Source: Porphyra umbilicalis (lineage: Eukaryota > Rhodophyta > Bangiophyceae > Bangiales > Bangiaceae). From it: a stretch of DNA of 64,000 nucleotides. Position 1 is the first letter of the stretch. Each line of letters starts with the position of its first letter. The stretch spans positions 1-64,000 of the forward strand of contig KV919030.1 in assembly GCA_002049455.2 (NCBI GenBank), read 5' to 3'. Both the position numbers and the translations under genes were made by a program. Below the pieces are notes generated by a model, which did no database searches, was not told where the DNA came from, and saw only the letters and a list, made by a program, of their open reading frames with translations. This document shows positions 1-11,866 of this stretch, one piece after another.

Positions 1-1163
1 GCAAATACGTAGCCACAGACAAGCAGAATATGGAATTCGACGAGAAAAGCTCTCACAAGGGCATTCAAGGGGGGTTTTTCGCCAGCTTGACAGGTTTCTC
101 GTCGCCGAATCGAGAAAAAAGGGCCTCGTCGTGGATCCTGCAACGAGCCCCACTGCGCTGGTCCCCACTTGCATGCCCCCGTGGCAGTGATGGGACATGC
201 GGCCCTTGGCGTACTACTTCAATTATGTCGTTATGTGCCAATTCATTCAAAAGAAATTGTCGCATCTCCCAGAGAGTACTTGCCATCCCATTGGTTAATT
301 TCCTACCAGGTCGTCGCAAGGGAACTGGCCGGAACGGCGCGACCCTTCATGACATCCAGTGCTCGCAGTGCACAACCTGGAGCGGCTGCTCGTCTCGCGA
401 GCCCGTTGTCACCGAACGGCGTCGGTGCGCTAATCTGGCCTCCGCTCAGTGGCCAGCATCACCCCACCATGCAAATCTGACGAAGCAGAACCAGACTATG
501 TGGCGGCTCCCCTCCAAAACTGGGAGCGCCGCGTATATACGTACGCTCAAAAAAGTACGCGCAGCTACGCTCCCGGAAAAGTCGCTTGACAACCCCTGGT
601 TGCAACGGCTTGGAGCCCTATCCAGGAAGCTGCGAGCAGTTGGTGAATTCGACTGCCCGGTATCTGCATTGCGCCTGTGCAGTCGGCCAGGACCGCAGAG
701 CGAGTCGTGCAGCCCACAGAATGCATCAAAGAAGTAAAGCGACCATAGAGCAGTTTGATCAACGACACAACGCAGACGCCACTGGCATCCTATGCTACCA
801 TTGTCCAATGGGGCATTCCACAAACCACCCGCGGAAGACAGTAAAACAACAGCGAAGAACGCAAAGACAAGCACGTGTCCTTAAGCACGAAGCTTTATCA
901 GACACAGAACGCAAGCAAGCTCCCACCATCCGCAACGACCATGAGCACTACATGCATGCGAGGAAACAACCAACGCAAGCCAAGCAGGCGTGGTCGCAGT
1001 GGAACCACGACAACAGTCTTCGTGAAGAAAGGCATCACAAGCATACCGGGGTAACGACCGTACGGACCGACATCAAAACGGCATCGCTGCGCCACCCGTC
1101 ACAAAGACAACCCCACCGCACCTCGCCGCTTACCCCACGGCCGCGTCACAGATCCTTCTTCGT
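1..1163. other. No gene recognised
   Basis: Several overlapping open frames exist on both strands, but none encodes a recognisable domain and their composition is mixed. Base composition is less GC-rich than in the neighbouring genes. I see no tRNA, rRNA or terminal-inverted-repeat structure here. The right part presumably holds the 3' untranslated region of the metallothionein gene, which ends at 1164 on the minus strand. Confidence 0.4.
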
Positions 1164-1478
1164 CTACTTGCACGGGCAGCCCGTCGGGTTCTGGGTCTTG
1201 ACCCACTGCACCCACTCCGTCTTGGTCTTGGGCCGGCCGCCGCCGCAGGAGCACTGCTTGTCGCACTTGCAGCCAGCCGGCTCCTGCTTGCAGGTGCCAC
1301 AGTCCGAGTACGGGCACGCCTTGGCCATCGCCTCCTTCACTTGCGCAATGGTGATGGTGCCGCACTGGCACGCACCAGCCGCGCACTCGCACTTCTTCTC
1401 CGACGACGCGCAGGAGCAGTCGGCCCACTGGTCGCAGCCCCAGTTGATGTCGGGCGGCGCAGCGGCGCTGGTCGCCAT
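1164..1478 (-). CDS. Metallothionein, cysteine-rich (104 aa)
   Basis: A small protein of 104 residues with 16 cysteines, many in Cys-X-Cys pairs (CSC, CEC, CQC, CKC, CSC, CPC) plus CGTC. These fall into an N-terminal cluster (about residues 15-40), a middle cluster (about 55-76) and a C-terminal CPC just before the final Lys. It has no signal peptide or membrane segment. This is the pattern of metallothioneins, cytosolic chelators of Cu, Zn and Cd used in metal storage and redox protection. Length and spaced cysteine clusters fit algal and plant types better than the roughly 60-residue vertebrate type. The ATG at 1478 is chosen because the longer in-frame extension upstream is Pro/Ser-rich and unlike the family. 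The stop is TAG. A TATA-like box and a tandem repeat array lie upstream on the same strand. Confidence 0.88.
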   Translation of the reverse strand: MATSAAAPPDINWGCDQWADCSCASSEKKCECAAGACQCGTITIAQVKEAMAKACPYSDCGTCKQEPAGCKCDKQCSCGGGRPKTKTEWVQWVKTQNPTGCPCK

Positions 1479-1650
1479 GGCGGCGGGGAGGTGGGGGAAG
1501 GAAGACAATGGGCAGTGGGAGGAACCGGGTGGGTCGGGGAGAGTGGGGATGCAAGATACAACCCGTATGAGCGAGCAAGAACAGTGTGGGGCGTGGGCCG
1601 AGGGTGGAGGAGCTGGCGGCGACACAACATGCCGCACCCGAAAGAGCCCC

Positions 1651-1658
1651 TTTTAAAG
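1651..1658 (-). promoter_or_regulatory. TATA-like box of the metallothionein gene
   Basis: The minus strand reads CTTTAAAA about 175 bp upstream of the metallothionein start codon, an AT-rich island in very GC-rich sequence. It lies immediately downstream of the 27-bp repeat array. Position and isolation suggest a core promoter element; transcription start is not shown. Confidence 0.45.
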
Positions 1659-1661
1659 CAA

Positions 1662-1815
1662 GCGACGGCGGGCTGCCCGCGGCCACGAATGACGGCTGGC
1701 TGCTTGCGGCCACGCGTCACGGCTGGCTGCCTGCGGCCACGCGTGACGGCTGGCTGCCTGCGGCCACGCGTGCCGGCTGGCTGCACGAGTGATGGCTGGC
1801 TGCCCGCGGCCACAA
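1662..1815. repeat. 27-bp tandem repeat in metallothionein promoter
   Basis: About six imperfect units. Units at 1691-1717, 1718-1744 and 1745-1771 are 27 bp and nearly identical; 1772-1790 is shortened and 1791-1815 is diverged. Each full unit carries GGCTGGCTGC followed by GCGGCCACGCGT. Unit junctions create the palindrome CACGCGTG. The array ends right at the TATA-like box, so it occupies the upstream promoter of the metallothionein gene. It may be a regulatory array or a neutral minisatellite. Confidence 0.75.
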
Positions 1816-2350
1816 GCGGCCGATTCCAGTGGAAGCGTACCACGAGAAAAATCTCATTGTAATTGAGATCCCGGTTGTCACACGGGAAATCGTGCTCAAA
1901 GGGGGGGGGTCTCGTAGTGGCCGATTCCCATCATCCCGAAAAAATCGATGATTTTTCAAAAGCGAAAAAGCCATTTGCTTTCCATTGAATCGAACCGTTG
2001 ACATGAAGTGTCAGGTACTTGTGTGTTCAAGACGTGCGCAAGCCTTTGATCGACGTTGGTCGTGCTGGACTCCACGGAACCGCCACGACCCCCCACACCG
2101 CCGTCACGCCGCCCAGTCGGGTGCATCGGCGGCCGCGGCGGCAGCGTCCCGTTGTTGTGCCCATCCCGACGCTGCCACCCCCTCTACCCCCACGACGTTG
2201 GTCGCTGCTCGCAGCGGTCGACCACGCCTCTCTGCCGCCGTCCACCTCTTCCACCGCATCCACGACCCGCCGTCGTCGAGGCTCGCGCGGCTCTGCCCTG
2301 CCGTCAGCCGCCGCCGGCCGCCCCTCCCTCTGGCCGGGCGCGACGCGGCC

Positions 2351-5300
2351 ATGCCGCCCAGTGGCGCGGGGGGATCCCACCCATCCGCGTGGGACCCCGT
2401 CCCCGATGGGGCCCTCCCGTGGCTAACACCCGGCGAGCCGGCGCTGGCGGCGGTGCGGCCGCTCGGCGACGCGGGCGGCTCGCCGCGGCCGCCGGCCGCG
2501 CCGCCCGCCCCCCCCGCGGCGGGCGCGGGCCCCCCCCCCCCCCCCCCCCCCGGCGCACCGACGACCGACGGCGCGGCCGTCCCCGGGGGCGACCCCACCC
2601 CCGCGACCGCGTCAGTGTCCCCCGCCGCCGCGCGGGAGGCGGGGTCCTGGCTCGCCGCCCTGTGCGGGCGCCTCGCCGCGGCGGGCGGCCGCGGCGGCTT
2701 GGACGGGCCGCAACTCGCCGCCGCCGCCGTCGGCGCGCTGGCGGGGGGGGGGGGGGGGAGGAGCAAGCCGAACTCTTTGACCTCTTCCACGCCGACTTTG
2801 ACGCCGTCGCGGCGGTCCTCGCCCGCCGCCACGCGCTGCTGGCGTCGGTGGGGGGGGCGCCGCCGGCGGCAGCGGCGGCCGTGGCGGCGGTGGCGGTGGC
2901 GGCCAGAGGCGGGGGCGCGGCGCCGGTGGCGATGCCGCCGCCTCCCTCCGCGCCGCCCGCGCGGCGGCGCTTGCGGGCGCCGCCGGCGGGGGTGGCCGCT
3001 TGGCCGCCCCGGCGTCTGCCCCGGTCGAGCTGGAGGGCGCGCTCGCCGGCTTTCGCCGCGTCGGCGACGGCGGCCCCGCCGGCGGCGTCGACCGGGCGGC
3101 GCTCCCCGCCGGCACCACCCGCAGCGTGTGCGAGGAGTACGAGGAGGTCACCGTCCCCGCCGTGCAGCGGGTGAATGAGGAGACGGGGGCGGGGCGCCTC
3201 GACGTGGGGGCGGCGCTGTCGGCCCACCCGGGGCTCGTCGCCGCCTTTCGGGGCGTCCCGTCGCTCAACCGCCTCCAGTCGGCGGTCTTCCCCACCGCCT
3301 TTGCGTCGGCCGAAAATTTGTTGGTGTGCGCGCCGACGGGGGCGGGGAAAACCAACGTGGCCCTCCTAACCATCCTGCGGGAGGTCGCGCACGCGCGGGG
3401 GGATGCGCCGGGCGCCGCCGCCGCCGCGTCGGCCGCGCCCCCGCGCAGCGGGGCGGGCGGCGGCGGCGGGGGGGGGGCGGCGGCGGCGCACCGTCGGCCG
3501 CCGCCGCGTGGAAGGCCGTGTACGTGGCGCCGATGAAGGCGCTCGCCGCGGAGGTCGTGTCCAAGTTTGGCGCCCGCCTCGCGCCCCTCGGCTTGAGCGT
3601 GCGGGAGCTGACGGGCGACATGAATTTGACGCGCGCAGAGGCGGCGGCCACGGACATCATCGTCACGACGCCCGAAAAGTGGGACGTGGTCACCCGCAAG
3701 GCCGGCTCGGAGCTGGCCGCCGCCGTCACGCTCTTGATCATTGACGAGATTCACTTGCTGCACGACGACCGCGGGGCGGTGCTCGAGTCCCTCGTCGCCC
3801 GCACCCTCCGCGCGTCGGCGGCGGCGCAGCGGCTGATCCGCCTCGTCGGCCTGTCGGCGACGCTGCCAAACTACCGGGACGTGGCCACCTTCCTCCGCGT
3901 CAAGGAGGACGTCGGCCTCTTCCACTTTGACGCCAGCTACCGGCCCGTGCCCCTGTCGCAAACGTTTATTGGCGTCAAGGCGGGCGGGGCGGGCTCGGGC
4001 TACGCCGCCGCCCAAAAGCGCAACGTGGCCATGACGGCCATCTGTTGGGACAAGGTGGTGGACAGCCTCCAGCGGGGCCACCAAGCCATGGTCTTTGTGC
4101 ACAGCCGCAAGGAGACGGTGACGACGGCGCGGGATTTGCTCGCGGCCGCCGCGGAGGACGCGTGTGACGACATTTTTGTGGGGGGGGAGGTTGTGGGGGG
4201 GGGCGCCGCCGGCGGCGGCGCCCTCGACCGCGACGCGGGGTCGACGCGGACGGTGCCGACGGGCGCGACGGGGGGGGCGGCGGGCGCGCCGCCGGGGGGG
4301 GGGCGGGGGGGGGTCGCCGCCCGGCGGGGGGGGGGCGCCGCTGCCGCCGCGGCTGGGGGGCGGGGACGTGGCCGCGACGGTGGCAGGGGAGGCGGCAGCG
4401 GCGGCGGTGGCGGCGGCGGCGGCGGCGGCGGCGACGGCGATGGTGGGTTCAGGGGTGGGCGGGACGGCGGGCGCGGCGGGCGCGGCGGTCGCGGCGGGCG
4501 CGGCGGCGCGGCAGGTGGCCGAGGCGGCGGTGGCAAAGCCCGCGGCGGGGGCAGAGGCGGCGCCCGCAACGGCGTCGACGGCGGCGATGGCGCTGCCAAC
4601 GGGGGTGACGCCGCCGCCGACGCGGCAGACGCGCGGCCGATCAAGACGCTCCCCGCGTGGGCGGTGCGGGAAATATCAAGCGCCCGCTCCCCCGAAGTGC
4701 AAGAGCTGTGCGCCCGAGGCATTGGCGTGCACCACGCGGGCCTCCTCCGGTCGGACCGCAACCTCGTCGAGCGGCTGTTTGCCGCCGGCTGCCTACGGCT
4801 GCTTTGCTGCACGGCGACGCTCGCGTGGGGCGTCAACCTCCCCGCCCGCACGGTCGTCATCAAGGGCACCCAGGTGTACGACGCGTCCAAGGGCGGGTTT
4901 GTGCAGCTCGGCATCTTGGACGTGGCCCAAATTTTCGGCCGCGCGGGGCGGCCGCAGTTTGACTCGCACGGGGAGGGCATCATCCTCACGTCGCACGACC
5001 AGCTGGCGCACTACCTCCGCCTGCTGACGGCGGCGCTGCCGATCGAGTCCCGCCTCGCCTCCTCCGCGTCGGTGCTCGCCGACCACCTCAACGCGGAGCT
5101 CGTGTCGGGCACCGTCGCGTCTGTCCACGAGGCGGTCGCGTGGCTCGGCTACACCTTCCTCGGCGTGCGGATGCGGCGCAACCCGCTCGCGTATGGGGTG
5201 CCGTGGGAGGAGCTCGCGGCGGACCCGGCGCTCGCCGCCCGCCGGGCGACCATGGCCACCGCCGCGGCGACGGCGCTCGACAAGGCGCGGATGGCGGTGT

Positions 5301-8300
5301 TTGACGCGGCGACCGGCTCGCTGATGCCGACGGAAACGGGGCGCGTCGCGTCGCACTTTTACGTCGCGCACGCGACGATTGAGGTGTGGAACGAGCAGCT
5401 GGCGCGGCTGCCCCCGTCGGCCGACGGGGCGGCCATGGACGCGGCCGTCCTCCACGCCGTCGCGAGCGCCGGGGAGTTTGCGCAGCTGCGCTCGCGGGAC
5501 ACGGAGCTCGGGGAGTTGGAGACGCTCCGCGACCGCGCGTGCCCCGTGTACATCAAGGCCAAGGCGGACACGCGGGAGGGCAAAGTCAACATCCTCCTCC
5601 AAGCGCACCTGTCGCGCGTGCACGTGACGCTTTCGGACATGTCGTACGTGGTGCAGTCGGGCTCGCGGCTGCTGCGCGCGCTCTTTGCGCTCGCCCTCCA
5701 GCGGTCCAACCCCGCCCTCGCGGCGGCGGCGCTCGATTTGGCGCGCGCATCCGACGCGCGCGTGTGGCCCTTCCAACACCCCCTGCGGCAGCTGGCGACG
5801 GAGGAGGTGCGCCGCGCGCGCGGCCGCATGCCGTACGTCCCCTCCGACGCGGTGGCGTTGCTCGAAGAGACGGCGGCGCGGGATGGGGAGGAGCTCGACC
5901 GGACGAGCCTCGCCGCCCTGCGGCGGTCATCCAAGCCGGCCCTCGAACAGCTGCTGCACTCGCCGGCGCGCGCGTCGGCGGTCGCCGTCGGCGCGCGCGT
6001 CCTCCCGCTCGTCGAAGTCGGCTGCCTCCGCGCGGCGCCGCTCAGCCGCACCCTCCTCCGCGTGTCGGCGGTGCTGCTGCCCCGCTTTGAGTGGTCCGAC
6101 GGGGTGCTGCACGGGGCGAGCCACGGGTGGTGGGTGTGGCTCGAAGACGATGAGGGGGAACGCATCTACCACGCGGAGCGGCTGATGCTGACCAAGGCGC
6201 AGGTGGTCACGGCGCGCGCGCGGATGGCCGCGGCGGACGAGGCCAAGCGGCGGCGACGGCGGCTGGCCACGCGGGCGGCGGCGGCGTCTGGGGGGCGCGG
6301 CAGAGGGCGCCGCCGCGGTGAAGGTGGCGGCGGCAGCGGCGGCGGCGGCGGCGGAGGCGGCGGCGGCGGCGGCGGCGGCGGCGCGCGGGGCGTGTCGCTC
6401 GACGCCCGGGGCGACGCCAAGGCGGAACCCCCCCCCCCGCCGCGTGGGAGGAGGGGGACCCCGAAGCGGCGGGCATCCCCCTCGTCATGACCGTCCCCGT
6501 CTTTGACCCCCCCTCCGTGCGCTACTGGCTCCGCGTCGAATCCGAGTCGTGGCACACGGGCGGCGGCGGCAGCGGCGCCGTCGACGTGGGCGTCTTGGCC
6601 CTCCCCCAACGCATGCCCCCCGCGTCGCGGCTGCTCGCGCTGCGCCCCCTCCGCGGCGCAGACGTGGTGACGGGCGTCGACGCGTCGCCGGCGGCGGTGG
6701 CGGTCACGGCGGGGGTGACGACGCTCAACGCCATCCAGTCGCAGGTGTTCCACGCCGTCTTCCACACGGACGCGGCGGCGTTGCTCGTCGCCCCGCCGGG
6801 GTCTGGGCGGGGCACCGTCGCGGCGCTGGCGGCGCTGCGCGGATGGCGCACGCGGCCGGGGAAAACGGTCGTGCTCCTCCAGCCGACCGCCGAAGCGGTG
6901 GCGGAGCGCGTCGAGGGGCTCCTGCGGCAGGGGGTGGTCGTCCGCCCGGGAGGGGACGCCGGCCCCGCCCGCTCGGGCAGCAGCCGCATGGACGGGCGGG
7001 CGCCCGGCGGGGAGGCCCCATCGTCGGCGGGGGGCGGCCCGACGGCCCCCCGCACGGTGTTGCAGCTCGGTGGCATGGAGTCTGCCGCGTCGACGGCGGC
7101 GGCAGCGGCCGCCCTGGCCGCCCGCTGGGACGCCTCCCCCGTCGCCGACCTCCTCGTCACGACCGCGTCGGCGTGGTCGGCCGTGTGGCGCCACTGGTCG
7201 GCGGCCATGTTTGGCTCCCGCGTGGCGCTGCTGCTCTTTGAGCACCTCCACCTGCTCGGCGGCGCGCCCGACTTGGAGCGCATCGGCACGCGCGCGCGGC
7301 AGTTCAACGCCTTCCTGACGGCGGGCTCGTCGGCCGCGTCGGGGCCGGCGCCCCGCCCCGGCGGCGGCGGTGGCGGCAGCGGCGGGCGGGTCGTCGAGGT
7401 GCTCACGCCCCCCGTGTCGCCCGTCCGCCTCGTCGCCACCGCGGCGCCGGTGAGCAGCGGGTTGGAGCTCGCCAACTGGCTCGGCGTTGGCACTGGGGCG
7501 GCGTGGCGCTTTGCCGCCGCCGCCCGCCCCGTGCCGCTCGTGACGACGGTTGTCGGCGTGGCGGGTGACCGCCCGTCGGCGCAGGCGGCGGCGATGAGCC
7601 GCCTGGCGTACGGTGCACTCGCGCGCCTCAGCCGCCCCTCGACGACGGCGGCGGGGGTGGCGGCGGCGGCCAGCGGGGCGGCCACCGCCGCGGCGGCGGC
7701 GGCCGACGCGGCGGCGGCGGCGGCGGCGGGCTCCGACGGAGCGGCGGCGCCATCGTCGGCGGCGGCACCTGTGGCGGCGGCGGCCGCAGCGGCCGCCGCT
7801 GCCGCGTCGGGGGCCACCCCGCTCACCGCCTCGGCCATCATCTACGTGCCGTCGGTGCGACAGGTGCGGGTGACGGGCATGCTCCTCATCCGCCTCGCCG
7901 CCGCCGACGGCAACGCGCGGCGCTTTGTGGTGCCCGGCCACGAGGACGCGGTGTTTGACGCGGTTATGGAGCTCGGCGGCGGCGGCGGCGGCGGCGGCAC
8001 GACCGCCACTGGCCGCGACGCGGAAGACGACGTGGCCGTGCGGGAGGCGCTCGAGTTTGGGGTCGGCCTCGAACACGAGCGCCTCCGCCCCCGCACCCGC
8101 GCGGTCGTGCGGCGCCTCTTTGCCGGCGGCTCCCTCCGCGTCCTCGTCTCGACGGTCGGCCTCGCGTGGCGGCCCGGCGGCCTCCGCTCCTCTCTCGTCG
8201 TCGTACAGGGCACGCAGGTGTTTGACGCCCGCCGGCGGGTGCACGCCGACATCCCCGCCGCGACGCTGGCGCAGATGGTCGGGCGGGCGGGGCGGCAGCG

Positions 8301-9958
8301 GGTCAACCCGCTGCCGCCCCCACCCGCCGCGGCCGAGGTGTACACGGACATTCCCGGGAATGTGGCGGCGGCGGCCGCCGCCGCGGCGCCGCCGGCCGTG
8401 GCCGACACGCGCGGGGAAGCGGTGGTGCTCGTCGCGGAAGCGCGCAAGCCCCTCGTGTCGATGCACATCCACGGGGCGCTGCCGGTCGAGTCGGCGCTCG
8501 TCGGCGCGTCGCCGTCGGGGGGCGGCGGCGGGGGCCCCCCGCCGGCCGCCGTTGCCGACGCGCTCCTCGCCGAAGTCGCGGCGGGCCGCGTCGCGTCGAC
8601 CGCCGACGCGCTCGACTGGCTGACGTGGACCTTTTTCCTCCGGCGGCTGCTCATGAACCCGAGTTACTACGGCCTCGGCGACGAGGCAGAGGCGGACGGG
8701 TCGGATACGGAGGAGGAGGAGGGGGAGGACGCCACGGGGCCAGACGTGCCGTCGGTCGATGGGGCGCCGCGGCCGGGCGTCGTCGTCGGTGGGGAGGGGT
8801 GGGACCCGACGGCGGGGGTGACCAGTGACGCGACGCGGCTCGCCGAGGAGGCGGCGGCGACCGACCGCCGCCGCGCGGCGCACCTGCCGACCGCAGAGCA
8901 CATTGCCGCGCACTGCTCGGCGGTCGTGGCGCGGGCGCTCGGCCACCTGGCGGGGTGCGGGCTCATTACTCTGACGCCGTGGCCGGCGACGGGGGCGACC
9001 GCGTCGGGCAGTGGCGGCACCGGTCGTGGCCGCGGCGACGGCGGTGGCGTCGGTGGCGAGGGCGGCGGGCGTGGCCGCCGAGGCGGGCGTGGGGCGGCCG
9101 CGGCGGCAGCGGCCGCCGCCGCCGCCGACGACGGCGAGGACCCCCCCCGCTACGCCCCGCTCGACGGCCTCGACGTGGCGCCGACGCCCTGGGGCCGCCT
9201 CGCCGCCAAGCATGGCTTGTGTCCGGCATCGGCCGGTCGGCTGGCCGCCGCCGCCGCCGCCGCGGCCGCCGCCGCCCCCGACGTCTCGGCGGGGATGGCC
9301 GCCCTCCTCCCCGCCATTGCCGCGTGCGAGGAGGTGACGCGCGTCGTGTCGACGCGGCCCCGCGACGCGGCGCTCGTCGCCGCCCTGTCGGGGCCGCTGG
9401 CGGCGGCGCTCGCCGCCCGCCCGCCGGGCGGGGGGGCCGCCGCGAGGGGGGGACCCCCCGACGGCGACGCCCCCGCCCCGACCGACGCGCGTGGCGACCC
9501 GCCGCCGCTGCCGCCCACCACCGCCGACGCCGACGGCGGCGGTGGCGGCGGCGCGGCGGCGGGCGACGCGCCGCCGCCGCTGCCGCCGCCGCCGCCCACC
9601 AGTGGTGGGGCTCGTGAGGACGCCCTCCGGGCGGACTGGGGCCTCCCCTCCCGTGCCGCCGCGGCGGCGACGCTCCGCACCGCCGCGGCGGCCGCTGCGG
9701 CGGCCGACGCGGGGGAGCGGGGGGGGCCCCCCCCGGGCGCCGCCGCCGCCGCCGCCCCCGCCGACGGGGCGGCCAAGGCGGGCGCGCTGCTCCTCGGCCG
9801 CGCCCTCCGCGTGCGCGTCGACGCGGGCGGCGGGGTGGAGGACGGGCGCGCGGCGGGCGCGGCGGCGGGGCGGCTGCTGGCGGCGCTCGTCGAGGGGGGG
9901 GGGGGGGGGGAGGGCGGCGGCGGCGGCGCTCGCGCGCGCCCTCGGACCGCCGCGCTAG
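2351..9958 (+). CDS. ASCC3: ASCC3/Slh1-type dual-cassette Ski2-like helicase (frameshifted in G/C runs)
   Basis: Large RNA helicase of the activating signal cointegrator complex (ribosome-quality-control trigger). Cassette 1: Walker A CAPTGAGKT (3327-3353), DEIH box (3743-3754), SATLPNY (about 3854), HHAGLL and TATLAWGVNLPA (4729-4845), GRAGRPQFD (about 4938), then winged-helix and Sec63 regions to about 6200. The QIFGRAGRPQFD-like and NPLAYG motifs resemble ASCC3 more than Brr2. Cassette 2 (6490-9900) keeps the layout but its Walker A is APPGSGRGT (Lys to Arg, about 6790) and its DExH position reads FEHLH (about 7237), so it is probably ATPase-dead. The reading frame changes at about 2748-2758, 2849-2856, 3466-3478, 6427-6437 and 9896-9910, all in G or C runs, so these are likely assembly indels. 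A Gly/Arg-rich insertion interrupts cassette 1. The start is the ATG at 2351. The end is taken as the TAG at 9956-9958; another frame stays open to 10071. Confidence 0.85.
4180..4640 (+). other. RGG-rich low-complexity insertion inside ASCC3 cassette 1
   Basis: About 150 codons of Gly, Arg, Ala and Asp, including consecutive GRGG-type units, lie between the VFVHSRKET motif and the HHAGLL motif of the first helicase cassette. The segment stays in frame with both sides. ASCC3 and Brr2 proteins normally have only a short loop here. RGG boxes bind RNA in many proteins, so it may add an RNA-contact module. Long G runs at 4182-4201 and 4268-4333 make the exact sequence unreliable. Confidence 0.6.
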
Positions 9959-10244
9959 GGCCTGGCGGGGGGGGGGGAGGGACCCCGCTGCGGCATGCGC
10001 GCGCGGCCGCCCGTACGGGCAACGCGTCGACGCGAAACGACGGCAGGCGAGGACGTGGTCGTTGGCCATGACGTGCACGCCGTGCTTGCGGTCGCCGCCG
10101 CCACCCCGACGCTGGCGGTCGGGCGGCGGCAGCCGCCACAAGCCGCCACGCGCCCCGCGGGTCGGCGCAGCGCACCCCAACACGCGGCCCGACAAGAAGA
10201 TATAGTGGATAAATCGGCGCAGGTCCCAGCGCGGGGGTGGCAGC

Positions 10245-11298
10245 CTAGCCGCCGCCCCCCCCCCCCCCCCCCCCCCCGCGCCCACGCCGAGCAACTCCGC
10301 CACCGCCGCGAGCGTGTCCCCCACCCGCGCCTCGACTTTGAGCGCCGCGCGCGCGTCGGCGCGCGTCGCCCCGTAATTGATCAGCGCGGTCGGCGCCCCC
10401 GCCTTGGCCGCCCGCACCAGCAGCCCATACGCCGAGTAGGCGGCAAAGGAGGAGCCGACGCCGAGCACCCCCCCCGCCCCGTCGACCGCCGCCGCCGCCG
10501 CCGCGCGCACGGCGGGGCGGAGGGTGCCACCGAAAAAAACCAAATCGGGCGCCCGCTCCGTCGAGCCGCACGCGCGGCAGGGGGCCATGACAAACGCGGC
10601 GGCGGCGGCGGCCCCCACCTCTGCGTCCCCGTCGGGGCGCAGCAGCGGCGGCGGGTCGGCTGCCGCCGCGCCCGCGGGCGGGGGGGCCCCCCCCCCGCCG
10701 CGCCCCCATTGAGCGCGTCGAGGTCGGCTTGCAGCTGCGCCCGCGGCGCGGTGCGGCCGCAGCCCATACAAACCACCCGGTGGACGGTGCCGTGGAGTTC
10801 CACAACCCCCCCCGCGCCCGCCGCGCCCAACAGCCCGTCCACATTTTGCGTCACGTGCGCGGGCGCAATGGCGCCCGCCCGCGCCAGCGCCACCGCCGCC
10901 ACGTGCGCCGCCGACGGCACCGCCGCGGCGGTGGCCGGGTAGGCGGCGTGGGAGCGCGCCCAGTAGCGCCGCCGCACCGACGCGCACGACGCAAAGGCGT
11001 CGGCGGTGAGGGGGCGCGGGGGGGGGGCCGTGCCGCCCACCACGGCGGGCGACCGCCCGTGGTCCCGGTAGCAGGGGATGCCCGAGGCGGTGGAGAGGCC
11101 CGCCCCGCTGACAAGCACAACGGGCGCGTGGGTGGTGAGGAAGGTGGCGAGCGCCTCGACGGCGCGGGGGGGGGGGGGGGATGTGGTCCAGGGCGGGGGG
11201 GGGTTGGGGGGGGGGGGGGGGGGGCGACCCCGGGAGGGGGGGGGGGACCCGCGGCGGCAGCCAACCAGCGCCGGAGGGGGGGCGCCGCCGGCCGGGCG

Positions 11299-11351
<53 letters not shown>

Positions 11352-11617
11352 CACGAGGGAATGGGGAGGGTGGGGGCAGCGGGGGCTGGACGCGATGGAG
11401 GCCACTCGAGTGGCAATGGGGGACGGACGCGACGCCAACGACGCGGTCGGCACGGGGGGGGGGGGAAGGTGATGCGCGGGACGTGGCGACGCGCCGCCGG
11501 CGCCGGTGCGGGCCGCCTCGGCCCCGCTCCGCCGAGCGCGGCGCGGCCGCGCGCCGCGTGCTTCCACGGCCGCGGCCGTGCAAGCGGCCGCCGCGGCACC
11601 GAGGCGGCGCGGCACAC
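10245..11617 (-). CDS. SIRT4-like class II sirtuin, NAD-dependent deacylase
   Basis: On the minus strand the order is VVLVSGAGLSTASGIPCYRD (NAD-binding, about 11120-11060), TQNVDGLL, LHGTVHRVVCMGCG with the general-base His and the first zinc Cys pair (about 10795-10745), then CRACG (second Cys pair, about 10580), PDLVFFGGTL, and a VLGVGSS / INYGATRAD Rossmann end. GAGxSTxSGIPxYR with this spacing is typical of class II (SIRT4) enzymes, often mitochondrial. The proposed N-terminus from 11617 is Arg/Ala/Pro-rich and could be an organelle-targeting sequence. The frame changes in G/C runs near 11165-11220, 10681-10693 and 10254-10277. The C-terminus is uncertain: with a shift in the last run the gene ends at TAG 10245, whereas an unshifted frame reads on. 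The gene converges on ASCC3. Confidence 0.8.
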
Positions 11618-11866
11618 ACACCCACCGGTTTGGGCAACCGCCGCCTTTGATCCCGCGCGGCGGCGGCGCGCAGGCCCCCCTCGAGAGCCCCAACGGCAGC
11701 CGCACGTCGGCGCCGGTGGTGGCGCTGCGGCGGGAGGCGCCGATCGTCACAAACCTTGTGCCGCCTGACGAAAAGTAAACACGCCCGGACGCATCCGAAC
11801 GAGTAAAATCGTCCTTCAGTCGTCCTCGGCAGCGTTCGCAGAACGAGCCCCAGACATCGTCCACCT

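Noticed and set aside
1980-2040. Minus-strand GGTTCGATTC suggesting a T-loop
   Set aside because: The flanking five-base arms do not pair and no D-arm or anticodon arm is present.
2748-3478. Introns as the cause of the ASCC3 frame changes
   Set aside because: No GT-AG pairs flank the switch points and conserved protein continues with no missing or extra block; the homopolymer runs explain the shifts better.
3330-5050. Brr2/SNRNP200 as identity of the helicase
   Set aside because: The dead second cassette is Brr2-like, but the QIFGRAGRPQFD-like and NPLAYG motifs and the short N-terminal region fit ASCC3/Slh1 better.
6166-9213. 1015-codon minus-strand frame opposite ASCC3
   Set aside because: It is Arg/Ala/Gly shadow sequence of the helicase gene; the plus strand carries the conserved motifs.
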